This document shows positions 1 to 10,368 of a DNA stretch of 64,000 nucleotides, in pieces. The stretch comes from Orientia tsutsugamushi str. Boryong (GTDB taxonomy: Bacteria; Pseudomonadota; Alphaproteobacteria; Rickettsiales; Rickettsiaceae), in assembly GCF_000063545.1 (NCBI RefSeq), contig NC_009488.1, positions 1 to 64,000 of the forward strand, read 5' to 3'. The translations under genes were made by a program, and so were the position numbers. Every line of letters starts with the position of its first letter. Within the stretch, counting starts at the first letter, position 1. The notes beneath the pieces are model-generated. The model worked only from the letters and a program-made list of their open reading frames with translations, was not told the origin of the DNA and made no database searches.

Positions 1-21
1 TAACTGATCTTAATAAATGTA

Positions 22-1431
22 ATGAATACACTTCTGCAACAGCCAAATACTACTAAAGATGAGTTATACTTTCATGAGTTATGGAGTAGCGTCAAGCGAG
101 ATTTAAGGCATCATTATGGTGAAGCTGTATTTAAAAGTTGGTTTAGTAAAATGAATATGGTTGATTTTACGGATAGCTATATAAAGCTGTCTGCTCCCAC
201 TAATTTTACACGCGATTGGATAAAGGCTAACTATTTTGATTCTATTAGACAGCTATTAGCATATTATGATAGTTCTATTACAAGAGTTGATATTGTTACT
301 TCTGCTATTGACCATCAAAATTCTGATTTGGCATTTTCTACTCAACAAAATACAGATAATAATAATCAGCAATATAGTACTAAAAGCAGCAATAATGTTA
401 TTTTTTCCTCAACGCTAGATCCAAGATTTACTTTTGATAATTTTGTAGTTGGTAGGCCAAATGAGTTAGCATATGCAGCAGCAACTACAGTAGCTGAATC
501 GCCAACTGCTGTTGCAAAATCTAACCCTCTTTTTTTATATGGCGGAGTTGGTCTTGGAAAAACGCATCTAATGCATGCAATAGCATGGCATATTCAGAAC
601 AGTAGTTCTAAACGTAAAGTAATTTATATGTCAGCTGAAAAATTTATGTATCAGTTTGTTCAGTCTTTAAGAAATAAAGATGTTATGTCATTTAAAGAAC
701 AATTCAGGTCAGTAGATGTGCTTATGATTGATGATATTCAATTTATTTGTGGTAAAGATAGTACTCAAGAGGAGTTTTTTCACACATTTAACGCACTAAT
801 CGATAATAAGCGACAAATGGTGATTTCATGTGATCGATCTCCATCTGACCTGGACAATATTGAAGAAAGAATTAAATCTAGATTAGGATGGGGATTAGTG
901 GCAGACGTCCATAGTACAACTTATGAGCTAAGATTAGGCATACTGCAGTCCAAAGTAGAACAGCTGGCTACAGCAGTTCCGCTAAAAGTATTAGAGTTTT
1001 TAGCTGCTAAAATTACTTCAAATGTACGCGAACTAGAAGGAGCTTTAAACAAAGTGATAGCCCATTCCACTCTAGTTGGATATGAAATTACTATTGAAAA
1101 TACTCAAGAAATTTTAAGAGATTTGCTACGATCTAACCAGAAAACAATTACCATTGATAGCATTCAAAAAAAAGTAGCTGAGCGTTATAATATTAAGATA
1201 TCTGATATGTCATCTAGTAGAAGATCAAGATCAGTAACTAGGCCACGTCAGCTTGCAATGTATCTTGCAAAACGGCTGACATCTAAGAGTTTAGTAGATA
1301 TTGGAAAAGCATTTGGCAAAAAAGATCATACCACAGTCATGCATGCTATTAAAACAGTAGAAGATCTAAGTAAACAGGAGCAAGAATTTGAAGATGAAGT
1401 ACGTCTATTAATGAGAATACTGCAAAATTAA
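22..1431 (+). CDS. dnaA: Chromosomal replication initiator DnaA
   Basis: DnaA binds the chromosomal origin, oligomerises with ATP and opens the duplex for helicase loading. The 469-residue length is normal. Visible in order: an N-terminal domain (about 10-90), an Asn/Gln-rich linker (about 100-125), the AAA+ core with Walker [10 protein letters not shown] at about 174-182 and Walker [10 protein letters not shown] near 233, and the C-terminal DNA-binding domain with the family signature DHTTVMHA at about 435-442. The ATG at 22 is the first in frame and gives the expected N-terminus. dnaN follows after 18 bases. Its position at the very start of the window suggests the assembly was cut at the origin; the upstream origin sequence itself is not in the window. 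Confidence 0.98.
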   Translation: MNTLLQQPNTTKDELYFHELWSSVKRDLRHHYGEAVFKSWFSKMNMVDFTDSYIKLSAPTNFTRDWIKANYFDSIRQLLAYYDSSITRVDIVTSAIDHQNSDLAFSTQQNTDNNNQQYSTKSSNNVIFSSTLDPRFTFDNFVVGRPNELAYAAATTVAESPTAVAKSNPLFLYGGVGLGKTHLMHAIAWHIQNSSSKRKVIYMSAEKFMYQFVQSLRNKDVMSFKEQFRSVDVLMIDDIQFICGKDSTQEEFFHTFNALIDNKRQMVISCDRSPSDLDNIEERIKSRLGWGLVADVHSTTYELRLGILQSKVEQLATAVPLKVLEFLAAKITSNVRELEGALNKVIAHSTLVGYEITIENTQEILRDLLRSNQKTITIDSIQKKVAERYNIKISDMSSSRRSRSVTRPRQLAMYLAKRLTSKSLVDIGKAFGKKDHTTVMHAIKTVEDLSKQEQEFEDEVRLLMRILQN

Positions 1432-1449
1432 TATGAGTAATGAATAATT

Positions 1450-2748
1450 ATGAATACTAAGTATCCAAAGGTTGATCATAATGATCTAGTAATATCTGAC
1501 TTTAACATCAAGCTTGATACTAAAAATTTTTCCCGCGTTCTCAATTTTTGCATGCCTATACTGGAAAAAAAAAATGTAGATCAAATTTTAAGTAATGTTA
1601 AGCTTACTCATATCAATGATACTGTAGAAAAGCGTTTGGAAATAAGCGCTACTGATGGAGATATTTTTATTTACCAAAAGCTACCAATTAAAATTAGTAA
1701 AAATGATATTAGCATAACTCTTCCATTACAGGCATTAAATGAAATAGTGAAAAAAATTCCACATGATGAATTTACTATCTATTGTAACCAAGATAATAAA
1801 ATGGTGCAAATTAAAGGAGGTGAATATCTTGAGTTTAATCTAGCAACATTGCCTATCAATCTTTTTCCAGTAATTGAAGAACTTACTGATGTAGATTTTA
1901 TTATTCACGTCACTGCTATGCAGTTAGCGCAGATGATTGAATATACTAAATTTGCTATATCTACAGAAGAAACACGATATAATCTCAATGGTATTTATCT
2001 ACATTCAAAAGACTATAAATCATTAATAGCAGTAGCAACTGACGGGCACCGGCTTGCAAGCGCTAAATGCAACATTGATACTTTTAAAACCAATATATCT
2101 AATAATGATGGCTTTGGTGTTATTTTGCCACGTAAAACTATAACAGAATTATATAAAATTTTTAAAGAACCATCAATAAATCAATATAACGTCATTATAA
2201 AAGTAAAAAGTAATAAAATACAATTTGATTGTCAAAATATTACTATTATTTCAAAATTAATAGATGGTAACTTTCCAGAATATGAGCTATTTATTCCTGC
2301 TAATAACACAAAAAAAATAATTCTTAACTCTAATGATCTTTCTGAATCAATTGATAGAGTTTCTACTATCGCAGTTGAAAAATCTAAAATAGTTATTTTA
2401 GATTTAGATCATCATGCTATTACAATTAGGGCTCACGGTAATGCTCAATGCAAGGCTAAAGAATTATTACTTCGACACCAGCATAATAACAAGAATGATC
2501 AACATCAATCTTCTAAACAGGAAGTAGAAAAATATGAATATATAGGTGATGATCAACTTACAATAGCATTTAATGCAAAATATTTACTAGATGTTTTAAG
2601 TGTATGTAATAATATTAAAATTCCGATTGAATTTAAAGACTCTATATCTCCAGCTTTGATTCAATTCGAAGAAAAAAACACTAGTGCCACTTTTATAATA
2701 ATGCCAGTTAGTGTCCCTACTCAAGAGTTTGTTAGTACTCCTACTTAA
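1450..2748 (+). CDS. dnaN: DNA polymerase III beta sliding clamp DnaN
   Basis: Ring-shaped clamp that tethers the replicative polymerase to DNA. The 432-residue product is longer than the usual 370 or so; the extra length lies partly in a low-complexity Asn/Gln/His/Lys stretch at about 340-360 that falls between strands of the third clamp domain. Recognisable family segments are ATDGHRLA at about 197-204, DGNFPEYE at about 274-281, and a C-terminal IIMPVSVP that corresponds to the usual end of the clamp, followed by an eight-residue tail. It lies 18 bases after dnaA on the same strand, the common dnaA-dnaN arrangement, and is probably cotranscribed with it. Confidence 0.96.
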   Translation: MNTKYPKVDHNDLVISDFNIKLDTKNFSRVLNFCMPILEKKNVDQILSNVKLTHINDTVEKRLEISATDGDIFIYQKLPIKISKNDISITLPLQALNEIVKKIPHDEFTIYCNQDNKMVQIKGGEYLEFNLATLPINLFPVIEELTDVDFIIHVTAMQLAQMIEYTKFAISTEETRYNLNGIYLHSKDYKSLIAVATDGHRLASAKCNIDTFKTNISNNDGFGVILPRKTITELYKIFKEPSINQYNVIIKVKSNKIQFDCQNITIISKLIDGNFPEYELFIPANNTKKIILNSNDLSESIDRVSTIAVEKSKIVILDLDHHAITIRAHGNAQCKAKELLLRHQHNNKNDQHQSSKQEVEKYEYIGDDQLTIAFNAKYLLDVLSVCNNIKIPIEFKDSISPALIQFEEKNTSATFIIMPVSVPTQEFVSTPT

Positions 2749-2997
2749 GAGTAAGATATTTATAATATAGTGTTTTTGCTATGCTATATATTTGCGTTGT
2801 TTATTTGTTGGTTATTTATGGTTTATTTTTTAATAATGCTAATATTAGCATTAACTTGTTTTATGATTGCTATTACAATTCTGCTACATTTTTTATAGAT
2901 AACAATTTATTAGTAATTAAAAAGTAATGTTACACTTAACATAATTATAAAAAAGCTTACTATAAAAATAAATAGTAATATACTTATTAATATTGAA

Positions 2998-3678
2998 ATG
3001 TTTTTTTGGAAAAATAAAAAGAAAGTTGAACAGCAAAAGCAAAATAAGCCTGCTATAAAAAGTTGGTTTAATGATCATTATGAAACTGTTTTGGTACAGC
3101 GTAACATTGCTGTATTGTTATCATTTATATGTATAATATTAATTTTTATAGCAGTAGTTGCTGTGATGAAAATATCTTTAGCAAGAAATTTTGAACCATT
3201 TGTAATACAGATTGAAGAAAAAACTGGGGCAACCAGGGTTGTTAATCCAGTTGGAATTGAAGTATTAAATACTGAAAAAGCGTTAGCGCAATATTTTATT
3301 AAGTTATATATTTCTGCTAGGGAAACATATAATCCAGTAGATTTTGAGATTAAAGCTAGACAAACTATTAAATTATTGTCTAATAACAATGTTTATTGGT
3401 CATATTTGAATTTTATTAATCGAAAGGAAAATGATCCAAGGTTAATATATGGGCAACGTGAAACTACAACATTAAAGGTTAGATCATGGTCAGAGTTGCC
3501 TGACAGAAGGTTTATTGTTCGAATTGCAATACATGAATCTATAAGCGGAAAGGTATTTAATAAGATTGTTGTAGTACAGTATCAATATGTTCCTATGGAA
3601 CTTTCTCCTGAAGAATTTGATATTAATCCAGTAGGTTTTCAAATTATAGGATATAGAATAGATGATGATTATAGTTAG
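2998..3678 (+). CDS. virB8: Type IV secretion inner-membrane protein VirB8
   Basis: VirB8 is a bitopic inner-membrane assembly factor of P-type type IV secretion systems. The 226-residue product has a short cytoplasmic N-terminus rich in Lys and Gln, one clear membrane span at about 36-60, and a periplasmic domain of the VirB8 fold, with YISARETYNP near 101-110 and a conserved ending VNPVGFQIIGYR. It opens a five-gene cluster whose coding regions touch or overlap, so translation is probably coupled. Rickettsiales carry duplicated and scattered vir genes; which rickettsial VirB8 paralogue this is cannot be decided here. About 250 bases without a gene separate it from dnaN and probably hold the operon promoter. 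Confidence 0.93.
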   Translation: MFFWKNKKKVEQQKQNKPAIKSWFNDHYETVLVQRNIAVLLSFICIILIFIAVVAVMKISLARNFEPFVIQIEEKTGATRVVNPVGIEVLNTEKALAQYFIKLYISARETYNPVDFEIKARQTIKLLSNNNVYWSYLNFINRKENDPRLIYGQRETTTLKVRSWSELPDRRFIVRIAIHESISGKVFNKIVVVQYQYVPMELSPEEFDINPVGFQIIGYRIDDDYS

Positions 3679-4099
3679 AATATTTCTTATTTTAAATTTG
3701 TTATTTTCCTCAGTAGTATATAGTAGTTATTTTGAGGAAGAATTTCCTACTACAGCTGATGATAGAATTAAAACTTACATATATAATCCTAGCGAAGTTT
3801 ATCTATTAGTATTGCATGCTGGATTTCAATCAAGTATTGAGTTTGCTAAAAATGAGGAGATTAGAAGTATTTTCTTTGGCGATAATTATGCTTGGGAAGT
3901 TACATATCCACTACCAAATAGAATATTTATTAAATCCCTTGAAAAGAATGTGCGAACCAATATGACTATTATTACAAATAAGAGAACATATGAGTTTGAT
4001 ATTGTATCTAAGGAGCTAGAAGTAGGGCGTGAACATGACTTAGTTTATTTAATTAGATTTTATTATCCACAAAAGAAAGCGTGCAATAAAGAAAAGTAA
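3662..4099 (+). CDS. virB9: Short VirB9 (N-terminal domain only)
   Basis: VirB9 is part of the outer-membrane core complex. This 145-residue protein has a signal peptide (about 1-22), then a VirB9/CagX N-terminal domain: DDRIKTY at about 33-39, a FFGDNYAWEV segment near 71-80, TNMTIIT and RTYEFDI further on. It stops where full-length VirB9 (about 250 residues) would continue into the C-terminal domain that contacts VirB7 and the outer membrane. The next gene starts on its stop codon, so this is not a sequencing truncation. Rickettsia species are known to keep a second, shortened VirB9, and this may be its counterpart; a full-length VirB9 would have to be encoded elsewhere. It overlaps the end of virB8 by 17 bases. 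Confidence 0.88.
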   Translation: MMIIVRIFLILNLLFSSVVYSSYFEEEFPTTADDRIKTYIYNPSEVYLLVLHAGFQSSIEFAKNEEIRSIFFGDNYAWEVTYPLPNRIFIKSLEKNVRTNMTIITNKRTYEFDIVSKELEVGREHDLVYLIRFYYPQKKACNKEK

Positions 4100-5628
4100 T
4101 GCAAAATATTAATAACGATTCTAATCAAGATCCACAGGGCCAATATGATCATTCTGAGGATTCTAAAGTAGTTGGACCAGAAGTACATAATGAATTTTCA
4201 AAAGTTGCATCTAGTGCTAAAAGGAGTGTTTTATTAACGATAGTAATAGTAGTTATATCCATTGTAATACTATATTTCGTAATCTCTAGTATCTTTATTG
4301 ACGAAAGTCATAAAGAGGAAAGTATAGCTGTTCCAGTACCAGTTGATGTTATCAAGCCAAATATTGAATTATCAGGAGATATTGTTATACCAGAATTACC
4401 TACGATACCTACTCTGATAACTCCAGAATTGCCAGAAATAAAAGTACCAGATCAAGCAAAATTAAATAACTTGAATAACGATAACTCTAGTAAAGATGAA
4501 GTGGTTCAGTCCAATAAACTGCCAAAAGAATCGAAGTTAATTAAGCCACCAGTTTTACCATTAACAGAACAAGGTGAGTATAATAACGCTAAACAAGATG
4601 CTAAAATACCTTCATTAGACTTATCTGCTCAAACTAAAGATAGAGCTGCTCGTTTACAGGAAAAAAGAACATCTACTAATATTGTGCTAATTAATAAATC
4701 TCCTCCTTCTCCAACAAGAGAAGAAATGGAGCAGATAAGAAATTTTACTGATGCAGGAGAACTAAGATATTTATTGGGAAGGGGAACAGTAATTGATGCA
4801 GTAATTATAAGTGCAGTAAACTCTGATTTTATTGGAGAGATAGTAGCTATGGTAAGTAAAGATGTTTACTCTCAAGAAGGAAAAACTGTCTTAATTCCAA
4901 GAGGCTCAAAAATTTTTGGTTATCCTAGTGTATTAGATAATGCCGCTTATGGCAGAATGATGATTACTTGGTCAGAAGTACAGATTGCAGGTAGTCAATA
5001 TAAACTAAATTTATCTGCTCCAACTATTGATAGATTAGGCAAAATAGGAGTTACAGGGAAAGTTAATAATAAAAACTTAGCAAGAATTATGCATGCTGTT
5101 TTAGTATCAGCTGTTAATATAGGTGCAGCATTTACACTCGATAAAGTAGTAGCGTTACAGCAACAGATGGCTAATACAACTAGTGGCCTCACTGGTACGT
5201 TAATTAAAAATGCGATGAATATTAACAATGATTCTGTAAAGAGTGATAGTCAAAAGATAACAGAGATTTGCGGTATGAGTCGTAGTCTTATAACTGATAA
5301 ATCATCATCTGTATATACTACTATCAATAAAAAATGCATGGAAATTGAGACATCAATAATAGCAAATGTAGACGATAAACAAAAGCTATCATCTTTAATA
5401 AATACAATTATTAATATCTCAAATTCTACTGCTAATAATAGCAATAGTAATACTCAGAAAGCAACTGATACTGCTTTAAACGATGTAGTTAATGCAATAA
5501 AAAAAATAATTCCAAGTCAAGAATTTAATAGAACTATTACTCTTAATCAAGGACAGAATATTAAAATATATGTTAACAAAGATTATTTGTTTCCAACAAA
5601 AGCAGTTAGTGGAGTAAAAGTACTCTAA
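4099..5628 (+). CDS. virB10: Type IV secretion core protein VirB10
   Basis: VirB10 spans the envelope and relays ATP energy from the inner-membrane ATPases to the outer-membrane channel. The 509-residue protein has a cytoplasmic N-terminus, one membrane span at about 43-66, a proline-rich periplasmic region at about 75-170, and a C-terminal TrbI/VirB10 barrel from about 220, with GRGTVIDAVI, PRGSKIFGY and GRMMITWSEVQI. An insertion of Ser/Asn-rich sequence (about 370-460), longer than in typical VirB10, interrupts the barrel before the final strands GQNIKIYVNKDYLF. Its start codon shares a base with the virB9 stop (TAATG), and the same junction recurs at virB11 and virD4, indicating translational coupling. 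Confidence 0.95.
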   Translation: MQNINNDSNQDPQGQYDHSEDSKVVGPEVHNEFSKVASSAKRSVLLTIVIVVISIVILYFVISSIFIDESHKEESIAVPVPVDVIKPNIELSGDIVIPELPTIPTLITPELPEIKVPDQAKLNNLNNDNSSKDEVVQSNKLPKESKLIKPPVLPLTEQGEYNNAKQDAKIPSLDLSAQTKDRAARLQEKRTSTNIVLINKSPPSPTREEMEQIRNFTDAGELRYLLGRGTVIDAVIISAVNSDFIGEIVAMVSKDVYSQEGKTVLIPRGSKIFGYPSVLDNAAYGRMMITWSEVQIAGSQYKLNLSAPTIDRLGKIGVTGKVNNKNLARIMHAVLVSAVNIGAAFTLDKVVALQQQMANTTSGLTGTLIKNAMNINNDSVKSDSQKITEICGMSRSLITDKSSSVYTTINKKCMEIETSIIANVDDKQKLSSLINTIINISNSTANNSNSNTQKATDTALNDVVNAIKKIIPSQEFNRTITLNQGQNIKIYVNKDYLFPTKAVSGVKVL

Positions 5629-6617
5629 TGAAGAATAATATTGCACTTGAAACCTATTTAACTCCTTTTAAATTAATTTTTGATGAAGCAGGAGTAAATG
5701 AGGTGATGATTAACCGCCCTGGTGAGGTTTGGGTTGAAAAAAAGGGAAGCTATCGTCAAGAATTAATGAAAGATCTAGATTTTAGTCATTTAGCTGCTTT
5801 AGCTAGGTTAATAGCTCAGTCAACTGAACAAGTTATTTCTGAAGAAAAACCATTACTTTCAGCTACTCTACCTAATGGCTATAGAGTGCAGGTAGTTTTT
5901 CCGCCAGCTTGTGAAGTCGGATCAATAGGTATAGCTATTAGAAAAGTATCTTCTTTAAATATGACTTTAGAAGATTATAATAAAACAGGAGCATTTGATT
6001 ACACGGCGATTGATGAAGTAATTGATGAAAATGATAAAATACTTAGTGAATACCTTATTAATAAACAATTCAAAAATTTTTTGCAGCATGCAATAAAGTC
6101 CAAAAAAAATATTATTATTAGTGGTGGTACCTCTAGTGGTAAAACAACTTTTACTAATTCAGCTTTATTAGAAGTTCCGCACACAGAAAGACTAATTACT
6201 GTTGAAGATGCTAGAGAAATTAGCATACCTAATCATCCAAATCGCTTACATTTATTAGCTTCAAAAGGAAATCAAGGACGAGCAAAAGTTACTACTCAAG
6301 ATTTAATTGAAGCTTGTTTAAGGCTAAGGCCTGATAGAATAATAATTGGTGAGTTGCGAGGAGCGGAAGCATTTAGTTTTTTACGTGCTATTAATACAGG
6401 GCATCCAGGATCAATATCAACTTTACATGCAGATACTACTGCAATGGCTTTGGAGCAGTTAAAATTAATGGTAATGCAAGCTGGGCTAGGAATGCCGCCA
6501 GATGAAATCAAAAACTATATTAATGCAGTAATTGATATAGTAGTGCAATTGAAGCGTGGTGATCGTGGAATTAGATATATTTCTGAAATATATTTTAAAA
6601 AAATGAGAAAAAAATAA
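5628..6617 (+). CDS. virB11: Type IV secretion ATPase VirB11
   Basis: Hexameric cytoplasmic AAA+ ATPase that works with VirD4 and VirB4 to drive substrate export. The 329-residue length is normal. The N-terminal domain (about 1-150) contains the family segment VNEVMINRPGEVW. The nucleotide-binding domain has Walker A GGTSSGKTTF near 165-174, an Asp box (VEDAREI), Walker B LRPDRIIIGELRG near 235-247, and the His box GHPGSISTLHAD. All catalytic residues are present, so the protein looks functional. It is joined to both neighbours by TAATG overlaps. Confidence 0.96.
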   Translation: MKNNIALETYLTPFKLIFDEAGVNEVMINRPGEVWVEKKGSYRQELMKDLDFSHLAALARLIAQSTEQVISEEKPLLSATLPNGYRVQVVFPPACEVGSIGIAIRKVSSLNMTLEDYNKTGAFDYTAIDEVIDENDKILSEYLINKQFKNFLQHAIKSKKNIIISGGTSSGKTTFTNSALLEVPHTERLITVEDAREISIPNHPNRLHLLASKGNQGRAKVTTQDLIEACLRLRPDRIIIGELRGAEAFSFLRAINTGHPGSISTLHADTTAMALEQLKLMVMQAGLGMPPDEIKNYINAVIDIVVQLKRGDRGIRYISEIYFKKMRKK

Positions 6618-8389
6618 TGAATGAGAATGCATTTTTAACTAAGATTAGAAATCTAGTTATAAAGATAATGGTTCATTGTATTGGAGTAATATTAGTAGTT
6701 TTCATTATTAAATTTTTTATACTCTTATTTACTGTTAAACATCAAAATTTAATAGATGTATTACTAACTTTTAATGTATCCATTGTATATCAATATCTAA
6801 TCTGGATTATAAATTCTTGGAGTTTAATTGATTTTAGTAGTTATGATTACTTAAAACTTAAATTAGTATTTTCATTTATAGTTCCACCTGTTATAACTAT
6901 AGTGTTATATATCAAAAATTTCGAGAAAATTAAGAGTTGGCAACCATATAAATTGAAAGAAAAAGTATACGGTGATGCACGTTGGGGAGATCAAGATGAT
7001 ATAAAAAGAGCTGGTCTTAGATCAAAGCATGGTACATTGTTAGGTGTGGATAAGGGAGGATACTATGTTGCAGATGGATTTCAACATGCTTTATTATTTG
7101 CTCCTACTGGTTCAGGTAAAGGGGTAGGTTTTGTAATTCCAAATTTATTGTTTTGGGAACATTCGGTAATAGTTCACGATATTAAGCTTGAAAATTATGA
7201 ATTAACTAGTGGCTGGCGAGCTCAGCAAGGACAAAATGTTTATGTATGGGAGCCAGCTAATCCAGATGGTATTACTCATTGTTATAATCCAATAGATTGG
7301 GTTAGTAGTAAACCTGGGCAGATGGTTGATGATGTGCAGAAAATTGCTAACCTAATTATGCCAGAAAAAGACTTTTGGAATAATGAGGCTAGAAGTCTGT
7401 TTTTAGGAGTTGTATTATATTTAATTGCTGACAATACAAAAGCTAAAACATTTGGTGAAGTGGTCCGTACTATGCGCAGTAATGATGTAGTATATAATTT
7501 AGCAGTAGTATTGGATACTATGGGAGCAGTTATTCATCCAGTTGCTTATATGAATATTGCTGCTTTTCTTCAAAAAGCTGATAAAGAACGCTCTGGAGTA
7601 ATATCAACTATGAATTCTGGGCTTGAATTATGGGCAAATCCATTAATTGATGCTGCAACTGCTTCATCAGATTTCAATATCTTAGAAATAAAAAGAAAAA
7701 AAACAACAATATATGTTGGCTTAACACCTGATAATATCAATAGATTGCAAAAATTAATGCAAGTATTTTATCAACAGTCTACTGAATTTTTAAGCAGAAA
7801 AATTCCTGATGTTAAGGAAGAACCTTATGGGGTAATGTTTCTATTGGATGAGTTTCCAACTTTAGGTAAAATGGAACAATTTAAAACCGGAATTGCTTAT
7901 TTTCGAGGTTATAGAGTAAGGTTATTTTTGATTATTCAAGATACGCAACAGTTAAAAGGAACATATGAAGAAGCAGGAATGAATTCATTTTTATCTAATT
8001 CTACTTATAGAATTACCTTTGCTGCTAACAATTATGAGACTGCTAACTTGATATCACAGCTATGTGGTAATAAAACAGTAAAACAAGCATCTCATAGTCA
8101 ACCTCGCTTTTTTGATCTTAATCCAGCTACTAGAACTATGAATATTTCTGAAGTACAAAGAGCATTATTATTACCACAAGAAGTTATTTTACTGCCACGA
8201 GATGAGCAAATTATTTTAATTGAATCGTTTCCACCAATACGATCTAAAAAGGTTAAATATTATGAGGACAAGTTTTTTACTACTAGATTACTACCACCTT
8301 CATTTGTTCCAACTCAAACACCTTATGTTCCTCCAGATTATAATGCTACAGCTGATGATAGTAATAACGTAGATAATAATCAAAAATAA
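6617..8389 (+). CDS. virD4: Type IV secretion coupling protein VirD4
   Basis: VirD4 is the receptor that recruits effector substrates to the channel. The 590-residue protein carries two or three membrane spans within its first 100 residues, a YGDARWGDQDDI segment after them, Walker A PTGSGKGVGF near 162-171, and Walker B VMFLLDEFPTLGKM near 405-418. The C-terminal tail is Asn/Asp-rich and variable, as is usual. It closes the vir operon; after it comes about 2 kb of mobile-element debris and then the kinase-like gene at 10369, which could be one of its clients. Confidence 0.96.
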   Translation: MNENAFLTKIRNLVIKIMVHCIGVILVVFIIKFFILLFTVKHQNLIDVLLTFNVSIVYQYLIWIINSWSLIDFSSYDYLKLKLVFSFIVPPVITIVLYIKNFEKIKSWQPYKLKEKVYGDARWGDQDDIKRAGLRSKHGTLLGVDKGGYYVADGFQHALLFAPTGSGKGVGFVIPNLLFWEHSVIVHDIKLENYELTSGWRAQQGQNVYVWEPANPDGITHCYNPIDWVSSKPGQMVDDVQKIANLIMPEKDFWNNEARSLFLGVVLYLIADNTKAKTFGEVVRTMRSNDVVYNLAVVLDTMGAVIHPVAYMNIAAFLQKADKERSGVISTMNSGLELWANPLIDAATASSDFNILEIKRKKTTIYVGLTPDNINRLQKLMQVFYQQSTEFLSRKIPDVKEEPYGVMFLLDEFPTLGKMEQFKTGIAYFRGYRVRLFLIIQDTQQLKGTYEEAGMNSFLSNSTYRITFAANNYETANLISQLCGNKTVKQASHSQPRFFDLNPATRTMNISEVQRALLLPQEVILLPRDEQIILIESFPPIRSKKVKYYEDKFFTTRLLPPSFVPTQTPYVPPDYNATADDSNNVDNNQK

Positions 8390-8429
8390 GTAAAGTAATA
8401 AGAGAGTTTATCTAAGAACTATTTTATTT

Positions 8430-8640
8430 ACTATAGTCATCTACAATGAGGTTTTGAGCATAGAAAAAAGTGATAATAGATTCTAAAATTTACTAAATTG
8501 AGTAATTTGATTTCTAATCTACATCTTCATATTAGCCCAAAAATTTTCTATCTGATTTAAGGATAAGGTAGAAGAAAAATAACTTTACAGCCAACAGATT
8601 CTATTAACTATTATACAAAAAGCATTAAAGAAATTAAATA
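8430..8640 (-). mobile_element. IS630-type transposase remnant
   Basis: The reverse strand of about 8525-8635 reads, through stops, as a decayed SYFSSTLSLNQIENFWANMK, recognisable as the LPPYSPDLNPIE-WANMK motif of IS630/Tc1-mariner transposases. The phrase near 8451-8480 (a tacaatgaggttttgagc stretch) recurs near 13840 and 50950 next to other remnants of the same element. Nothing intact is left. The remainder of 8390-8675 holds no recognisable gene. Confidence 0.6.
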
Positions 8641-8675
8641 TTACATATAAAAAAACTATAAAACATTTGAAAGCA

Positions 8676-8874
8676 AAAAAAGTAGGATAATGGAAAGTAT
8701 GAAAAGCCTAATGTAAAAGGCTTACAAGAGATAATATATAATTATAATTATGCAATATATTTAAATATGATTTCAATTAATAACTGTTTATTTATTGCTC
8801 ATATTTCTATAAGTATGAGTTCATAATACTATACTTAATAACTTGAACATTGACCATTGTAACAATGTATATTA
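8676..8874. repeat. Palindromic MITE-like repeat, copy A (truncated)
   Basis: This stretch is homologous to the left and central parts of the repeats at 12223-12583, 12813-13170 and 13491-13746: the same order of segments (GGATAA-GAAAGTATGAAA, AATTATAATTATG, TTCAATTAATAACTG, GTTCATAATACTATAC, AACATTGACCATTGTAAC). It is cut at its right end by the IS5-type element that starts at 8875, so the repeat is older than that insertion. Confidence 0.75.
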
Positions 8875-9855
8875 GACTTCTTTTGAAACTAGAGAATGGT
8901 GTTATAAATATGTGATTTGAAGTAATAATGAAATTCGATCAGATTAAAGAGTTAAAAGATGAAAAATTTCGTAGATTAACAGGAGTAAGGAAGGAAACAT
9001 TTTCAAAGATGGTGGATATTTTGAGGAAAGCTGATGGTCTTAAGAAATCAAAAAGTTGGCGTAAAAATAAGCTTAATTTGAAGGAACAGTTGCTGATAGG
9101 CCTTTATCTTAGCTTGATTGGGATTTTCATAATTAGTCGTGATATATATTGGTTGACTACTAGGTTCAGGATCGGTACTACAACCATGAGGAATAAACGA
9201 TGTAGAACTAAAAGACCATAAAGTATTATTTATAGCTTCTTCAGTTTTTTTTCATCTACTAATGTAATTGTGTTCAAAGAAGTCGAATAACATTTTTCCA
9301 ATAACTTACAAAGAGTTTGATTAAATAGTTCAGTTAATGTACAGTAAAAATTTATGCTCTTAATCATTTAATTATTTTTTTAGGTTAGTAAAAAAATCAA
9401 TAGAATACCTTAGAGAATACCGTACTTACTTCCATAAATGGGTAGAAAAAGACACCCTAGTTAATAAACATCCAAACTTTGCTCTTCTAGGTCGCGTAAA
9501 GCTCTAATGAAGAGCGATATGAATTTATGAAGTAGTCTTGATTGATGCTACTGAGACTCCTATAGAAAGACCTAAAAAAAACAAAAATTCTATTATTCAG
9601 GAAAGAAGAAATGGCATACACTAAAAACTCAAATAGTGGTAGACAAGAAAACGCATCAAGTAATATGTACAGATTTTTCTAACGGTAAAAAACATGACTT
9701 TAGATTATTTAAGAAATCCAAAATTCTTATTCATCCTAAGGTTAAAGCGATTACTGATACAGGATATCAAGGTATACAAAAAATTCACAATAATTCTGAA
9801 TTACCAAAGAAAAAAAGCAAGAAAAATCCTTTAACTAAAAAGGATAAGAAGTAAA
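8875..9855 (+). pseudogene. Degraded IS5-type transposase, copy 1
   Basis: Starts with the family end AGACTTCTTTTGAAAC, one mismatch from the intact copies. The first half of the transposase is readable from 8928 to about 9110, then about 290 bases of unrelated sequence interrupt it, and reading resumes near 9390 (IEYLREYRTY). A further internal deletion removes the HIGQNYGISES segment. The second half (9600-9854) reads with the DFSNGKKHDF and TDTGYQGIQK segments and then stops short of the right end, which is absent. Compared with the 907-bp intact copies this one cannot be active. Confidence 0.85.
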
Positions 9856-10368
9856 ATAATGATATTTAGAAAAAAAATTTAGAAAACAGAATCTAAAAGC
9901 TATATCCAGATTTATCTGTTAGATAAGCTAGAAAAAAAGCAAGAAAATTTAAAGACACTAATGACGAAAAGAATATATCCAATGGAAGTAAGACGTCAAC
10001 AATATAGCTAAGCTAATATAAAACAGTTATTTTATATTGAAAAAATAGTTTCAATATAAATCAAAAAGAATCAAAGATCACTGTGCTTAGATATGCTGTT
10101 CAAAAAGTATATAACATATAACTGTTTTATACTAGTTTAGCTATATTAGAGTATTTACTGCTTTATTCTCCTGATTTAAATCCTATTACACTTGAAATTT
10201 TCTTTAAAATATATACTATTAGTTGAATTACTTGAATTGTGTGGTACGATAAGATACAAGTTATAATGATAGCTTATTCGAAGGTTTATATATTCTCTTT
10301 TTTTCAGTAACTAAATTTAGAAAATTTAAATATATATGCAAAGATATATTGATTAATGAGGGCTTTAA
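9856..10368 (+). other. Gene-free debris with an IS630 scrap
   Basis: No intact gene. About 10160-10220 reads LLLYSPDLNPIT, a remnant of the C-terminal catalytic motif of an IS630-type transposase. A hyphenated palindrome around 10022-10060 (ATATTGAAA and TTTCAATAT) lies upstream. The final 100 bases are the 5' flank of the next gene. Confidence 0.5.

Noticed and set aside
2749-2997. Replication origin between dnaN and virB8
   Set aside because: AT-rich, but no cluster of DnaA boxes (TTATCCACA-like) was seen; the origin is more likely upstream of dnaA, outside the window.
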